DNA from: Streptomyces sp. CC208A
GTDB lineage: Bacteria > Actinomycetota > Actinomycetes > Streptomycetales > Streptomycetaceae
Direction of reading: 5' to 3'
DNA: 64,000 nt
Assembly (NCBI RefSeq): GCF_030010625.1
Contig: NZ_JASCXN010000026.1
Coordinates: forward strand, 1 to 64,000
The notes beneath the pieces were generated by a model, which did no database searches, was not told the DNA's origin, and was given only the letters and a program-made list of their open reading frames with translations. The position numbers were made by a program, and so were the translations under genes. Positions 7,059 to 15,429 of the stretch are shown here, piece after piece (positions within the stretch are counted from its first letter, which is position 1; the number at the start of each line of letters is the position of its first letter).

Positions 7059-10000
7059 TCCTCGCCCTCCAGGTCGCCCTCCGTCTCCAGGAACACCTGA
7101 CGCAGGGCGGCCAGGGTCTCCGGGTCCGGCTTCTCCCACATGCCGCGCGACTCGGCCTCCAGGAGGCGCTCCGCGATGCCGTGCAGAGCCCAGGGGTTGG
7201 CCTCCTTCAGGAAGGCCTGGTTCGTCTCGTCGAGGACGTACTCCTGGGTGAGCTTGTCGTACATCCAGTCGGCGACGACACCGGTCGTGGCGTCGTAGCC
7301 GAAGAGGTAGTCGACGGTCGCGGCCAGCTCGAACGCGCCCTTGTACCCGTGGCGACGCATCGCCTCGATCCAGCGCGGGTTGACCACCCGGGCCCGGAAG
7401 ACGCGGGAGGTCTCCTCCACCAGGGTGCGGGTGCGGACGGTCTCCGGGCGGGTCGAGTCGCCGATGTACGCCTCGGGGGCGGTGCCCCGCAGGGCGCGGA
7501 CGGTCGCCACCATGCCGCCGTGGTACTGGAAGTAGTCGTCCGAGTCCGCGATGTCGTGCTCGCGGGTGTCGGTGTTCTTCGCCGCCACCGCGATCCGCTT
7601 GTACGCGGTCTCCATCTCGGCGCGCGCCGGGCGGCCTTCGAGCCCGCGCCCGTACGCGTACCCGCCCCACACCGTGTACACCTCGGCGAGGTCGGCGTCG
7701 GTGCGCCAGTCCCGCGAGTCGATCAGCTGGAGGATGCCCGCGCCGTACGTGCCGGGGCGGGAGCCGAAGATGCGGGTGGTGGCGCGCCGCTCGTCGCCGT
7801 GCTCGGCGAGGTCGGCCTGGGCGTGGGCCCGGACGTAGTTCCGGTCGGCGGGCTCGTCGAGCCCCGCGACCAGCCGGACGGCGTCGTCGAGGAGGCCGAT
7901 GACGTGCGGGAACGCGTCCCGGAAGAAGCCGGAGATGCGCAGGGTGACGTCGACGCGCGGCCGGCCCAGCTCCTCCAGGGGGATGGGCTCCAGGCCGTTG
8001 ACGCGGCGGGACGCCTCGTCCCAGCGGGGCCGGACGCCGAGCAGGGCCAGCGCCTCGGCGACGTCGTCGCCGGCGGTCCGCATCGCGCTCGTCCCCCACA
8101 GGGACAGGCCGACCGACGTCGGCCACTCGCCGTTGTCCTCGCGGTAGCGGGTCAGGAGGGAGTCGGCGAGCGCCTGGCCGGTCTCCCAGGCCAGCCGGGA
8201 CGGCACGGCCTTCGGGTCGACGGAGTAGAAGTTCCGGCCGGTCGGCAGCACGTTGACCAGGCCGCGCAACGGCGAGCCGGACGGGCCTGCGGGCACGAAG
8301 CCGCCGTTCAGGGCGTGGACGGCGTGCGTCAGCTCGTCGGTGGTGGCGGCGAGGCGCGGCACGACCTGCTCGCAGGCGAAGCGGAGCACGTCGTGGACCT
8401 CGGAACCGTACGCGGCGGCGACGGACGCGACCGCGTCCACGTCCCACTCCGCCGCCTCCATCGCCTCGACCAGCGCGCGGGCCTTCGCCTCCGCCTCGTC
8501 GGCGGTCGTCCGGGTGGCGGCCGACTCGTCGAGGCCGAGCGCCTCGCGCAGACCGGGCAGCGCCTGCGTACCGCCCCAGATCTGGCGGGCACGCAGGATG
8601 GAGAGGACCAGGTTGACGCGCGCCTCGCCGACGGGCGCGTCACCGAGGACGTGCAGGCCGTCGCGGATCTGGGCGTCCTTGACCTCGCACAGCCAGCCGT
8701 CGACGTGCAGCAGGAAGTCGTCGAAGCCGTCGTCGTCGGGCCGCTCCTCCATGCCGAGGTCGTGGTCGAGCTTCGCGGCCTGGATCAGGGTCCAGATCTG
8801 GGCGCGGATCGCGGGCAGCTTCGCCGGGTCCATGGAGGAGATCTGCGCGTACTCGTCGAGCAGCTGCTCCAGGCGCGCGATGTCGCCGTACGAGTCGGCG
8901 CGGGCCATCGGCGGCACGAGGTGGTCGACGAGGGTGGCGTGGACGCGCCGCTTGGCCTGGGTGCCCTCGCCCGGGTCGTTGACGAGGAACGGGTAGACCA
9001 GCGGCAGGTCGCCGAGGGCGGCGTCGGGGCCGCAGGCGGCGGAGAGGCCCGCGTTCTTGCCGGGCAGCCACTCCAGGTTGCCGTGCTTGCCGAGGTGGAC
9101 CATCGCGTCGGCGCCGAAGCCGCCGTCCTCCGCGCGGGCCGCGATCCAGCGGTAGGCGGCCAGGTAGTGGTGCGAGGGCGGCAGGTCGGGGTCGTGGTAG
9201 ATCGCGATCGGGTTCTCGCCGAAACCGCGCGGCGGCTGGATGAGGATCAGCAGGTTCCCGCGCCGCAGGGCGGCGAGGACGATGTCGCCCTCCGGGTTCC
9301 GGGACCGGTCGAGGAACATCTCGCCGGGCGGCGGCCCCCAGTGCCGCTCGACCTGCTCGCGCAGCTCCTCGGGCAGCTGGGCGTACCAGCGCTTGTAGTC
9401 GGCGGCCGGGATGCGGACCGGGTTCTTCGCCAGCTGCTCCTCGGTGAGCCAGTCCTGGTCGTGGCCGCCGGCCTCGATGAGGGCGTGGATCAGCTCGTCG
9501 CCGTCGCCGGAGACAAGGCCGGGGAGCTCGGCCTCGGGACCGAAGTCGTACCCCTCCGCGATCAGCCGCTTCAGGAGCGCGACGGCGGAGGCGGGGGTGG
9601 CGAGACCGACCGCGTTGCCGATGCGGGAGTGCTTGGTCGGGTACGCGGAGAGGACGAGCGCGAGCTTCTTCTCGGCGTTCGGGATGTGCCGCAGGCGGGC
9701 GTGCCGGACGGCGATGCCGGCGACGCGGGCGGCGCGCTCGGCGTCGGCGACGTACGCGGGCAGGCCGTCGGCGTCGATCTCCTTGAAGGAGAACGGGACG
9801 GTGATCAGGCGCCCGTCGAACTCGGGGACGGCGACCTGGCTGGCCGCGTCCAGCGGCGAGAGCCCCTCGTCGTTCTCCTCCCAGGCGGAGCGCGCGCTGG
9901 TCAGGCAGAGCGCCTGGAGCACCGGCACGTCCAGCGCGGCGAGCGCCCCCGCGTCCCAGGCTTCCTCGCCCGCCCGTCGCCCACCACCACCCTCAACGGA

Positions 10001-10720
10001 TGCGCTTCGCGCCAGCTCCATTTCACCGGCCTGCGCCTCGGCGGGCTTCGTCCCGCCGGCGGCGAGGACGGTGGTGACGATGGCGTCGGCCGTGCGGAGG
10101 GTGGCGATCAGCTCCGCCTCGGGCGCCCGCAGCGAGGCCACGTACAGCGGGAGCGCGCGGCCCCCGGCGTCCTCGATCGCGTCGCACAGGGCGCCGACGA
10201 AGGCGGTGTTCCCGCTCATGTGGTGGGCGCGGTAGTAGAGCACGGCGACGGTCGGGCCATCGGTGGCCTTCGGGGTGCGCTCCAGGGGTCCCCAGGTGGG
10301 CGCGGCGGCCGGGGCCTCGAAGCCGTGCCCGGTGAGCAGCACCGTGTCGGAGAGGAAGCGGGCCAGCTGCTCCAGGTTGGCGGGGCCGCCGTGGGCGAGG
10401 TAGGCGTGCGCCTCGGTGGCGACGCCGATCGGCACGGTGGAGGCGGCCATCAGCTGGGCGTCGGGGGCCTGTTCGCCGCTGAGGACGACGACCGGCTTCC
10501 CGGAGGCGAGGACCGCGTCGAGGCCCTCCTGCCAGGAGCGGACGCCGCCGAGGAGGCGGACGACGACGAGCTCGGCGCCGTCGAGCAGACCGTCGAGGTC
10601 GGCGAGCGGGAGCCGGGAGGGGTTGGCGAAGCGGTACGCGACCGGGCCCTCGGGCGCGGCGGCGTTGGCCGCGCGGGCGCTGAGCAGGTCGGTGTCGGAG
10701 TGCGACAGCAGCAGGAGCAT
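7055..10720 (-). CDS. cobN: cobaltochelatase large subunit CobN
   Basis: A 1221-residue protein, normal length for CobN, the large H-type subunit of the ATP-dependent cobaltochelatase that inserts Co(II) into hydrogenobyrinate a,c-diamide. Family hallmarks seen: MLLLLSHSDTDLLSAR at the start, an N-terminal half with VLYYRAHHMSGN, the central GEMFLDRSRNPEGDIV and HLGKHGNLEWLPGK segments, and the C-terminal HDIADSDDYFQYHGG and RNP-like HGYKGAFELA. Residues about 225-245 include a short Gly/Arg-rich insert. The partner AAA+ subunits are not in this window. The ATG at 10720 lies downstream of a cobalamin riboswitch, so expression should fall when B12 is abundant. Confidence 0.95.
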   Translation of the reverse strand: MLLLLSHSDTDLLSARAANAAAPEGPVAYRFANPSRLPLADLDGLLDGAELVVVRLLGGVRSWQEGLDAVLASGKPVVVLSGEQAPDAQLMAASTVPIGVATEAHAYLAHGGPANLEQLARFLSDTVLLTGHGFEAPAAAPTWGPLERTPKATDGPTVAVLYYRAHHMSGNTAFVGALCDAIEDAGGRALPLYVASLRAPEAELIATLRTADAIVTTVLAAGGTKPAEAQAGEMELARSASVEGGGGRRAGEEAWDAGALAALDVPVLQALCLTSARSAWEENDEGLSPLDAASQVAVPEFDGRLITVPFSFKEIDADGLPAYVADAERAARVAGIAVRHARLRHIPNAEKKLALVLSAYPTKHSRIGNAVGLATPASAVALLKRLIAEGYDFGPEAELPGLVSGDGDELIHALIEAGGHDQDWLTEEQLAKNPVRIPAADYKRWYAQLPEELREQVERHWGPPPGEMFLDRSRNPEGDIVLAALRRGNLLILIQPPRGFGENPIAIYHDPDLPPSHHYLAAYRWIAARAEDGGFGADAMVHLGKHGNLEWLPGKNAGLSAACGPDAALGDLPLVYPFLVNDPGEGTQAKRRVHATLVDHLVPPMARADSYGDIARLEQLLDEYAQISSMDPAKLPAIRAQIWTLIQAAKLDHDLGMEERPDDDGFDDFLLHVDGWLCEVKDAQIRDGLHVLGDAPVGEARVNLVLSILRARQIWGGTQALPGLREALGLDESAATRTTADEAEAKARALVEAMEAAEWDVDAVASVAAAYGSEVHDVLRFACEQVVPRLAATTDELTHAVHALNGGFVPAGPSGSPLRGLVNVLPTGRNFYSVDPKAVPSRLAWETGQALADSLLTRYREDNGEWPTSVGLSLWGTSAMRTAGDDVAEALALLGVRPRWDEASRRVNGLEPIPLEELGRPRVDVTLRISGFFRDAFPHVIGLLDDAVRLVAGLDEPADRNYVRAHAQADLAEHGDERRATTRIFGSRPGTYGAGILQLIDSRDWRTDADLAEVYTVWGGYAYGRGLEGRPARAEMETAYKRIAVAAKNTDTREHDIADSDDYFQYHGGMVATVRALRGTAPEAYIGDSTRPETVRTRTLVEETSRVFRARVVNPRWIEAMRRHGYKGAFELAATVDYLFGYDATTGVVADWMYDKLTQEYVLDETNQAFLKEANPWALHGIAERLLEAESRGMWEKPDPETLAALRQVFLETEGDLEGED

Positions 10721-10764
10721 GGTGAGCTCAGGCCCTTCCTCGGGGTTGTCCGCGCCCCGGGTGG

Positions 10765-10895
10765 TCGTGTGGTCGGCGGGAGTTCCTGACTCGCCCGTGC
10801 CGTCGCCGGTACGGGCTCACAGTGGCGGGACCGCGCCGGATTCTCACCGGGCTTCCTCCCCGGGGTCCTGGGACCCCATGCCGGTCAGCATCCTA
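10765..10895 (-). promoter_or_regulatory. cobalamin (AdoCbl) riboswitch
   Basis: Read on the minus strand, the cobN leader contains the conserved riboswitch core in order: a GGAAGCCCGGTGAGAATCC segment (about 10838-10856), GGTCCCGCCACTGTGAGCCC with the B12 box GCCACTG (10820-10826 reading into 10813), then GAGTCAGGAACTCCCGCC (about 10776-10793). A flanking pairing (GGGGTCC/GGACCCC, about 10862-10876) closes a stem. Binding of adenosylcobalamin would mask the cobN ribosome-binding site or end transcription; the mechanism is not resolvable by eye. The outer boundaries are approximate. Confidence 0.93.
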
Positions 10896-10985
10896 AGTCG
10901 TGCCGCCGCCGGGCCCCAGAGCGCGCCGGAGTCGACCGGATCACACTCGGTGGCCGCCCGGTTCCCCGTGGGTATGCTCGCCGCC

Positions 10986-12197
10986 ATGCCGCCCACCCCA
11001 CCCACGGCGCCCGAACCGGGCGAAGCCCGCATACGGGACCGTGGCGACGCCTGTCCCGGAGCGCTGCGCCTGCACCCCGCCGACGACGGCCGCCTGGCCC
11101 GACTCCGCCTGCCCGCAGGAAGACTGACGCCACGTCAGGCCGAGGTCCTGGCCGGCGCGGCGGAGTCCCTGGGCGACGGGCGGATCAGCGTCACCTCGCG
11201 CGGCAACGCGGAGCTGCGCGGCCTCGGCGAGGGCTGCGGCACCGAGCTCGCCGCCCTCCTCGACGCGGCGGGCCTGCTGCCCTCGCCCACCCACGAACGG
11301 GTCCGCAACATCGTGGCCTCGCCCGCCGCCGGACTCGACGGACTCGGCCACGGCGACGCCCAGTTGTGGGCCCGGGAGCTGGACGCGGCCCTGTGCGCGG
11401 AGCCCCGCGCGGCCGCTCTCTCCGGCCGCTTCCTCTTCGCCCTCGACGACGGCCGCGGCGACGTCGCGGGACTCGGCGGCGATGTGACCTTGGTCGCAGC
11501 GCCGGACGGATCGGCGCTGCTGAGGGCGGGCGGGCGGGCCTTCCGCGTCGGAGCGGACCAGGCCCCCGCCGCCGCCGTGACCGCCGCCCTCGCGTTCCTC
11601 GAAGCCGCCGAGACGGCCGGGACCGGAGCCTGGCGCCCGAGGGAGCTTCCCGCCGGCCACGAGCCCGACTGGGCAGGGGCCCTGGCACGGGCGGCGATCG
11701 GCGCGGAGCCCGTAACCCCTCCTTCTCTCCCCCAGGGCCGGCCGCCCGCGCCGGGACCCCTCGGCGGGCACGCCCTGCACGTCCTCGCCCCGCTCGGCCG
11801 GCTCACCGCCGCCCAGCTGCGGGCCCTCGCCGACGGCGCCGCCGAGCTCCGGCTCACGCCGTGGCGGGGCGTGGTCGCCGTCGCGGACCCCGCCGGGCTC
11901 CCCGCCCTGGAGGCGCACGGCCTGATCACCCGCCCCGACGCCCCCGGTGCCGGGGTCACCGCGTGCACCGGCCGCCCCGGCTGCGCCAAGTCCCTCGCCG
12001 ACGTCCGGGCCGACGCCCTCGCGGCGCCCCCGGGCCCGCTGCCGGTGCACTACTCCGGCTGCGAGCGCCGCTGCGGCCACCCGCACGGCACCTGGATCGA
12101 GGTCACCGCCCGGGACGCCGACACGTATCTGCTGGACGGCGCGCCCGTCCCCCGTACCGCCCTGCGCGAAGCCGTAGCGGCAGCCCGTACGAGATGA
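10986..12197 (+). CDS. cobG: precorrin-3B synthase CobG
   Basis: A 403-residue nitrite/sulfite-reductase-like protein that converts precorrin-3A to precorrin-3B using O2 and a 4Fe-4S centre. Two ferredoxin-like half domains are visible (DGRLARLRLPAGRLTPRQAEVLA near the start, GGHALHVLAPLGRLTAAQLRALA in the second half). SVTSRGNAELRGL matches the sirohaem-protein repeat. The Fe-S cysteines lie near the C-terminus in ACTGRPGCAKSL and HYSGCERRCGHP. The ATG at 10986 is chosen; ATG 10974 and GTG 10968 are in frame. A TATGCT sequence 8 bp upstream could be a -10 box giving a leaderless message. It opens the cobG-cobH-cobIJ operon. Confidence 0.9.
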   Translation: MPPTPPTAPEPGEARIRDRGDACPGALRLHPADDGRLARLRLPAGRLTPRQAEVLAGAAESLGDGRISVTSRGNAELRGLGEGCGTELAALLDAAGLLPSPTHERVRNIVASPAAGLDGLGHGDAQLWARELDAALCAEPRAAALSGRFLFALDDGRGDVAGLGGDVTLVAAPDGSALLRAGGRAFRVGADQAPAAAVTAALAFLEAAETAGTGAWRPRELPAGHEPDWAGALARAAIGAEPVTPPSLPQGRPPAPGPLGGHALHVLAPLGRLTAAQLRALADGAAELRLTPWRGVVAVADPAGLPALEAHGLITRPDAPGAGVTACTGRPGCAKSLADVRADALAAPPGPLPVHYSGCERRCGHPHGTWIEVTARDADTYLLDGAPVPRTALREAVAAARTR

Positions 12198-12210
12198 GTG
12201 AGAGCTGAGG

Positions 12211-12846
12211 ATGTACGAGTACGAGAAAGACGGCGTCGAGATCTACCGCCGCTCCTTCGCCACGATCCGCGCCGAGGCGGACCTCACGGGCATGCCCGAG
12301 GACGTCGCCACGGTCGCCGTCCGCATGATCCACGCCTGCGGCATGACCGACCTCGTCCGGGACATCGCCTACTCCCCGGCGGTCGTCGCGAACGCCCGCG
12401 CCGCCCTCCGGGCCGGCGCCCCCATCCTCTGCGACGCGCAGATGGTCGCCTCCGGCGTCACCCGCAAGCGGCTGCCCGCCGACAACGAGGTGCTGTGCGC
12501 CCTCTCCGACCCGGCCGTGCCCGCGCTCGCCGCCGAACTCGGCACCACCCGCTCCGCCGCCGCCCTCGAACTGTGGCGGGACCGCCTCGAAGGCTCCGTC
12601 GTCGCCATCGGCAACGCCCCCACCGCCCTCTTCCACCTCCTGGAGATGATCGCGAAGGGCGCGCCGAAGCCGGCCGCCGTCCTCGGCATCCCCGTCGGCT
12701 TCATCGGCGCCGCCGAGTCCAAGGACGCCCTCGCCGCCAACCCCCTGGGCCTCGACTACCTGGTGGTCCGCGGCCGGCGCGGCGGCAGCGCCATCACCGC
12801 CGCCGCCCTCAACGCCCTCGCGCACGAACCGGAGATCCAGCAGTGA
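12211..12846 (+). CDS. cobH: precorrin-8X methylmutase CobH
   Basis: A 211-residue enzyme that moves the C-11 methyl group to C-12, turning precorrin-8X into hydrogenobyrinic acid. The catalytic His is His41 in RMIHACGM. Other family blocks are present: GAPILCDAQMVASGVTRKRLPADNEV, GSVVAIGNAPTALFHLLEMI and GIPVGFIGAAESKDAL. Length is standard. It starts 13 bp after cobG, and its TGA stop overlaps the GTG of the cobIJ fusion (GTGA), indicating translational coupling within the operon. Confidence 0.95.
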   Translation: MYEYEKDGVEIYRRSFATIRAEADLTGMPEDVATVAVRMIHACGMTDLVRDIAYSPAVVANARAALRAGAPILCDAQMVASGVTRKRLPADNEVLCALSDPAVPALAAELGTTRSAAALELWRDRLEGSVVAIGNAPTALFHLLEMIAKGAPKPAAVLGIPVGFIGAAESKDALAANPLGLDYLVVRGRRGGSAITAAALNALAHEPEIQQ

Positions 12847-14336
12847 CCGTTGTGAAGGGCAAGCTGTACGGAGTCGGCCTCGGCCCCGGCGATCCGGACC
12901 TCCTCACCCTCGCCGCCGTGAAGGCGATCGCCGAGGCCGACGTGATCGCCTACCACTCGGCCCGCCACGGCCGCTCGATAGCCCGCTCCATCGCGGCCGG
13001 GCACATCCGCGAGGACCACGTCGAGGAGCGGCTGATGTACCCGCTCACCGTGGAGACCACCGACCACCCCGGCGGCTACCGGGGCGCGCTCGACGACTTC
13101 TACGAGGAGGCCGCGGCCCGCCTCGCCGCCCACCTCGACGCGGGCCGCACGGTCGCCGTCCTCGCCGAGGGCGACCCGCTCTTCTACGGCTCCTACCAGC
13201 ACATGCACAAGCGCCTCGCCGACCGCTACGACACGACCGTCATCCCCGGCGTGACCTCGGTGAGCGCGGCGGCGGCCCGGCTCGGCGAACCGCTGTGCGA
13301 GGCCGAGGAGGTCCTGACGATCGTCCCCGGCACCCTGCCGGAGGACGAGCTGACGGCCCGCCTCGCGGGCACCGACTCGGCGGTCGTGATGAAGCTCGGC
13401 CGCACCTTCCCCACCGTGCGCCGCGCCCTGGAACGAGCGGGCCGGCTCGATGACGCCCGGTACGTGGAGCGCGCGTTCATGGCGGGCGAGCGGACGGAGC
13501 GGCTCGCGGACGTCGACCCGTCGACGGTCCCGTACTTCTCGGTGGCCGTCCTGCCCTCCCGTATCGACCAGGAGAATCCCGTACGGGAACGGGGCGAGGT
13601 CACCGTCGTCGGCACCGGCCCGGCCGGCGCCCCCTGGCTGACCCCGGAATCGCGCGGCGCGCTCGTCAACGCCGACGTCCTCGTCGGCTACACCACCTAC
13701 CTCGACCGCGTCCCGGTCCTGCGCCCCGGCCAGATCCGGCACGGCTCCGACAACAAGGTCGAGTCGGAGCGCGCCGAGTTCGCCCTCGACCTGGCCCGCC
13801 GCGGGCACAAGGTGGCGGTCGTCTCCGGCGGCGACCCGGGCGTCTTCGCCATGGCGACGGCCGTCCTGGAGGTCGCCTGCGAACCGGCGTACGCGGACGT
13901 TCCCGTACGGGTCCTCCCGGGGGTGACCGCCGCCAACGCGGCCGCCGCCGCCGCGGGCGCCCCCCTCGGCCACGACTACGCGACGATCTCCCTCTCCGAC
14001 CGCCTCAAGCCCTGGGAGGTCATCGCGACCCGCCTCCGGGCGGCGGCCGAGGCCGACCTGGTCATCGCCCTCTACAACCCCGGCTCCAAGACCCGCACCC
14101 ACCAGGTCGCCGCCGCCCGCGACCTCCTCCTGGAGCTCCGCTCCCCCGACACCCCGGTGGTCGTCGCCCGCGACGTCGGCGGCCCGGAGCAGTCGGTCCG
14201 GGTGGTGACGCTGAAGACCCTGGACCCGGCCGAGATCGACATGCGCACCCTCCTCCTCATCGGCTCCTCGCAGACCCGGGCGGTGGAGCGCGGCGACGGC
14301 AGGACGATCGCGTGGACGCCGAGGCGTTACGGCTGA
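12843..14336 (+). CDS. cobIJ: fused precorrin-2 C20- / precorrin-3B C17-methyltransferase (CobI-CobJ)
   Basis: A 497-residue two-domain SAM-dependent corrin methyltransferase. The N-terminal CobI domain (about 1-245) has LYGVGLGPGDPDLLTLAAVKAI, the AEGDPLFYGSYQHM motif and PGVTSVSAAAARLG. The C-terminal CobJ domain (about 250-497) begins VTVVGTGPAGAPWLTPE and contains VVSGGDPGVFAMA, LPGVTAANAAAAAAGAPLGHD and LYNPGSKTR. The first methylates C-20 of precorrin-2, the second C-17 with ring contraction of precorrin-3B; CobG acts between them and is encoded in the same operon. Start is GTG 12843, overlapping the cobH stop. The fusion is common in actinobacteria. Confidence 0.95.
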   Translation: MTVVKGKLYGVGLGPGDPDLLTLAAVKAIAEADVIAYHSARHGRSIARSIAAGHIREDHVEERLMYPLTVETTDHPGGYRGALDDFYEEAAARLAAHLDAGRTVAVLAEGDPLFYGSYQHMHKRLADRYDTTVIPGVTSVSAAAARLGEPLCEAEEVLTIVPGTLPEDELTARLAGTDSAVVMKLGRTFPTVRRALERAGRLDDARYVERAFMAGERTERLADVDPSTVPYFSVAVLPSRIDQENPVRERGEVTVVGTGPAGAPWLTPESRGALVNADVLVGYTTYLDRVPVLRPGQIRHGSDNKVESERAEFALDLARRGHKVAVVSGGDPGVFAMATAVLEVACEPAYADVPVRVLPGVTAANAAAAAAGAPLGHDYATISLSDRLKPWEVIATRLRAAAEADLVIALYNPGSKTRTHQVAAARDLLLELRSPDTPVVVARDVGGPEQSVRVVTLKTLDPAEIDMRTLLLIGSSQTRAVERGDGRTIAWTPRRYG

Positions 14337-14354
14337 CGTCCCCGGACGCCCTCG

Positions 14355-14471
14355 CCAGAACTCCTGCTGCTCGACGCCGGGCGGCAGGAGGCAGGGGGTG
14401 TGGACGATGAGGGTGATCAGCTCGTCGTCCACGTCCCCGGCGCTGATGAAGAAGCGGTCCTTCGACTGCTT
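14355..14471 (-). pseudogene. gene remnant of unknown family
   Basis: On the minus strand about 40 consecutive codons (AKQSKDRFFISAGDVDD and on through ELITLIVHTPCLLPPG to QQEFW) all end in G or C, a strong coding signature, and the peptide looks natural. There is no upstream start, and downstream the frame runs on antisense into cobIJ without a proper stop. The signal continues more weakly to about 14520. I read this as the C-terminal scrap of a gene lost by rearrangement between cobIJ and the toxin-antitoxin pair. I do not recognise the family. Confidence 0.35.
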
Positions 14472-14575
14472 GGCATCACCAGGCCCGCAGGGTCCGTCGT
14501 CGGAACTCTCAGAGATCGTTTCCCGCGGCGGGAAAGCGTGCGCCCATCACCGCATCCCGCCGGTGGTCCTGCCTC

Positions 14576-14881
14576 CTACAGCTTCACCGAGAGGTTCCCC
14601 ACCGTGGCGGTTATGGTCAGCTCGCCACCGATCGCGTGCAGATACGCGGCCATGGTCGAGGTGTCCAGGCGGGCGAGGCCCCGCTCGATCTGACTGACCC
14701 GCCCCTGGGTGACCCCCATGGCCCTGGCGACCTGCACCTGCGTGAGGCCCTGGGCCTTGCGGAGAGCGGCCAGTTCGTGCCCCCGCTCGGCGTCGACCAT
14801 CTCCGCCTTGATGGCCTCGATGCGCTCGCGCTTCTCGGGGGTGATGTCGGCCGTCAGGTCGGCCATGGTGCCGAGTTTCAT
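14576..14881 (-). CDS. HigA-like XRE antitoxin
   Basis: A 101-residue protein with a Cro/C1-type helix-turn-helix at about residues 37-75: LAALRKAQGLTQVQVARAMGVTQGRVSQIERG. A short charged helix precedes it, and the C-terminus ends GGELTITATVGNLSVKL, as in antitoxins of HigBA modules. It should bind and neutralise the toxin encoded directly upstream and repress the operon through the palindrome at 15285-15300. Its ATG overlaps the toxin stop (ATGA). The toxin-first order is the HigBA arrangement. Confidence 0.8.
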   Translation of the reverse strand: MKLGTMADLTADITPEKRERIEAIKAEMVDAERGHELAALRKAQGLTQVQVARAMGVTQGRVSQIERGLARLDTSTMAAYLHAIGGELTITATVGNLSVKL

Positions 14882-15276
14882 CTGCCCTGTCCCTCCTTCT
14901 TCTCCTGCTCCAGAGCCTCAAGGTAAGCCGTGTACTTGTCGTCCGCTTCCCTGATCGCTCTGGGATACCAGGCTGCCCACTGCCGCCCGGCCGCCTTGTT
15001 GCCCGCCACCAGGAAGATGGCCCGGCGTTCGGGGTCGAAGACGAACAGCATCCGGATGCTCACCGTGCCACCGCTGCGCGGACGCAGTTCCCTCATGTTC
15101 CGGTAGCGGCTTTTCTCGATCGCGCCGACCGTCGGGCGGCGGAGCGCCGGGCCCACTTCCTGAAGCCGTTCCAGAGCGGCCATGACATGGAGGTGACTGT
15201 CCGGGTCCTCCTTGGCGAGGGTCTTGATCCAGTCCAGCACGTCTTCGAAGAACCGCAGCTCGTAGGGTTCAGCCAC
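14878..15276 (-). CDS. HigB/phage Gp49-like toxin (RelE superfamily)
   Basis: A 132-residue protein of the phage-derived Gp49-like/HigB family, ribosome-dependent mRNA interferases. Family blocks: YELRFFEDVLDWIKTLAKED at the start, LRRPTVGAIEKSRYRNMRELRP in the middle and VSIRMLFVFDPERRAIFLVAGNKAG-like text, followed by WYPRAIREADDKYTAYLE. The Arg- and Lys-rich core fits RNase chemistry in this fold, but catalytic residues vary among members. Start is GTG 15276. No Shine-Dalgarno is visible; TAATTT about 10 bp upstream could be a -10 box of a leaderless message. Confidence 0.82.
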   Translation of the reverse strand: MAEPYELRFFEDVLDWIKTLAKEDPDSHLHVMAALERLQEVGPALRRPTVGAIEKSRYRNMRELRPRSGGTVSIRMLFVFDPERRAIFLVAGNKAAGRQWAAWYPRAIREADDKYTAYLEALEQEKKEGQGR

Positions 15277-15284
15277 CCCTAAAA

Positions 15285-15300
15285 ATTAGCACTGACTAAT
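15285..15300. promoter_or_regulatory. HigBA operator/promoter palindrome
   Basis: ATTAG-CACTGA-CTAAT, 5-bp arms around a 6-bp spacer, lies 8 bp upstream of the toxin GTG in an AT-rich pocket unusual for this genome. Position fits autorepression by the HigBA complex, with the same AT-rich stretch acting as the -10 region. Confidence 0.5.
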
Positions 15301-15429
15301 ACCGAGGGCAAGGTGCCGCGGTGTCACCGACGGCGGGTTGTCGCAGCTCCGCCATCCTGTCGTCCCCAGCCGGTGAACGGTGGCCATGCCTCCTTGAGCA
15401 CAGCACGGGGCCACCTGTCGCGCGGAGCG

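Noticed and set aside
6239..10789. A 1516-codon plus-strand open frame antisense to cobN
   Set aside because: The translation is Val/Gly/Glu-rich repeats typical of antisense GC-rich sequence, while the minus strand encodes a full CobN.
14400..14693. 97-codon plus-strand frame between cobIJ and the TA genes
   Set aside because: Third-position GC is low compared with neighbours and it overlaps the antitoxin gene; the minus strand carries the better coding signal.
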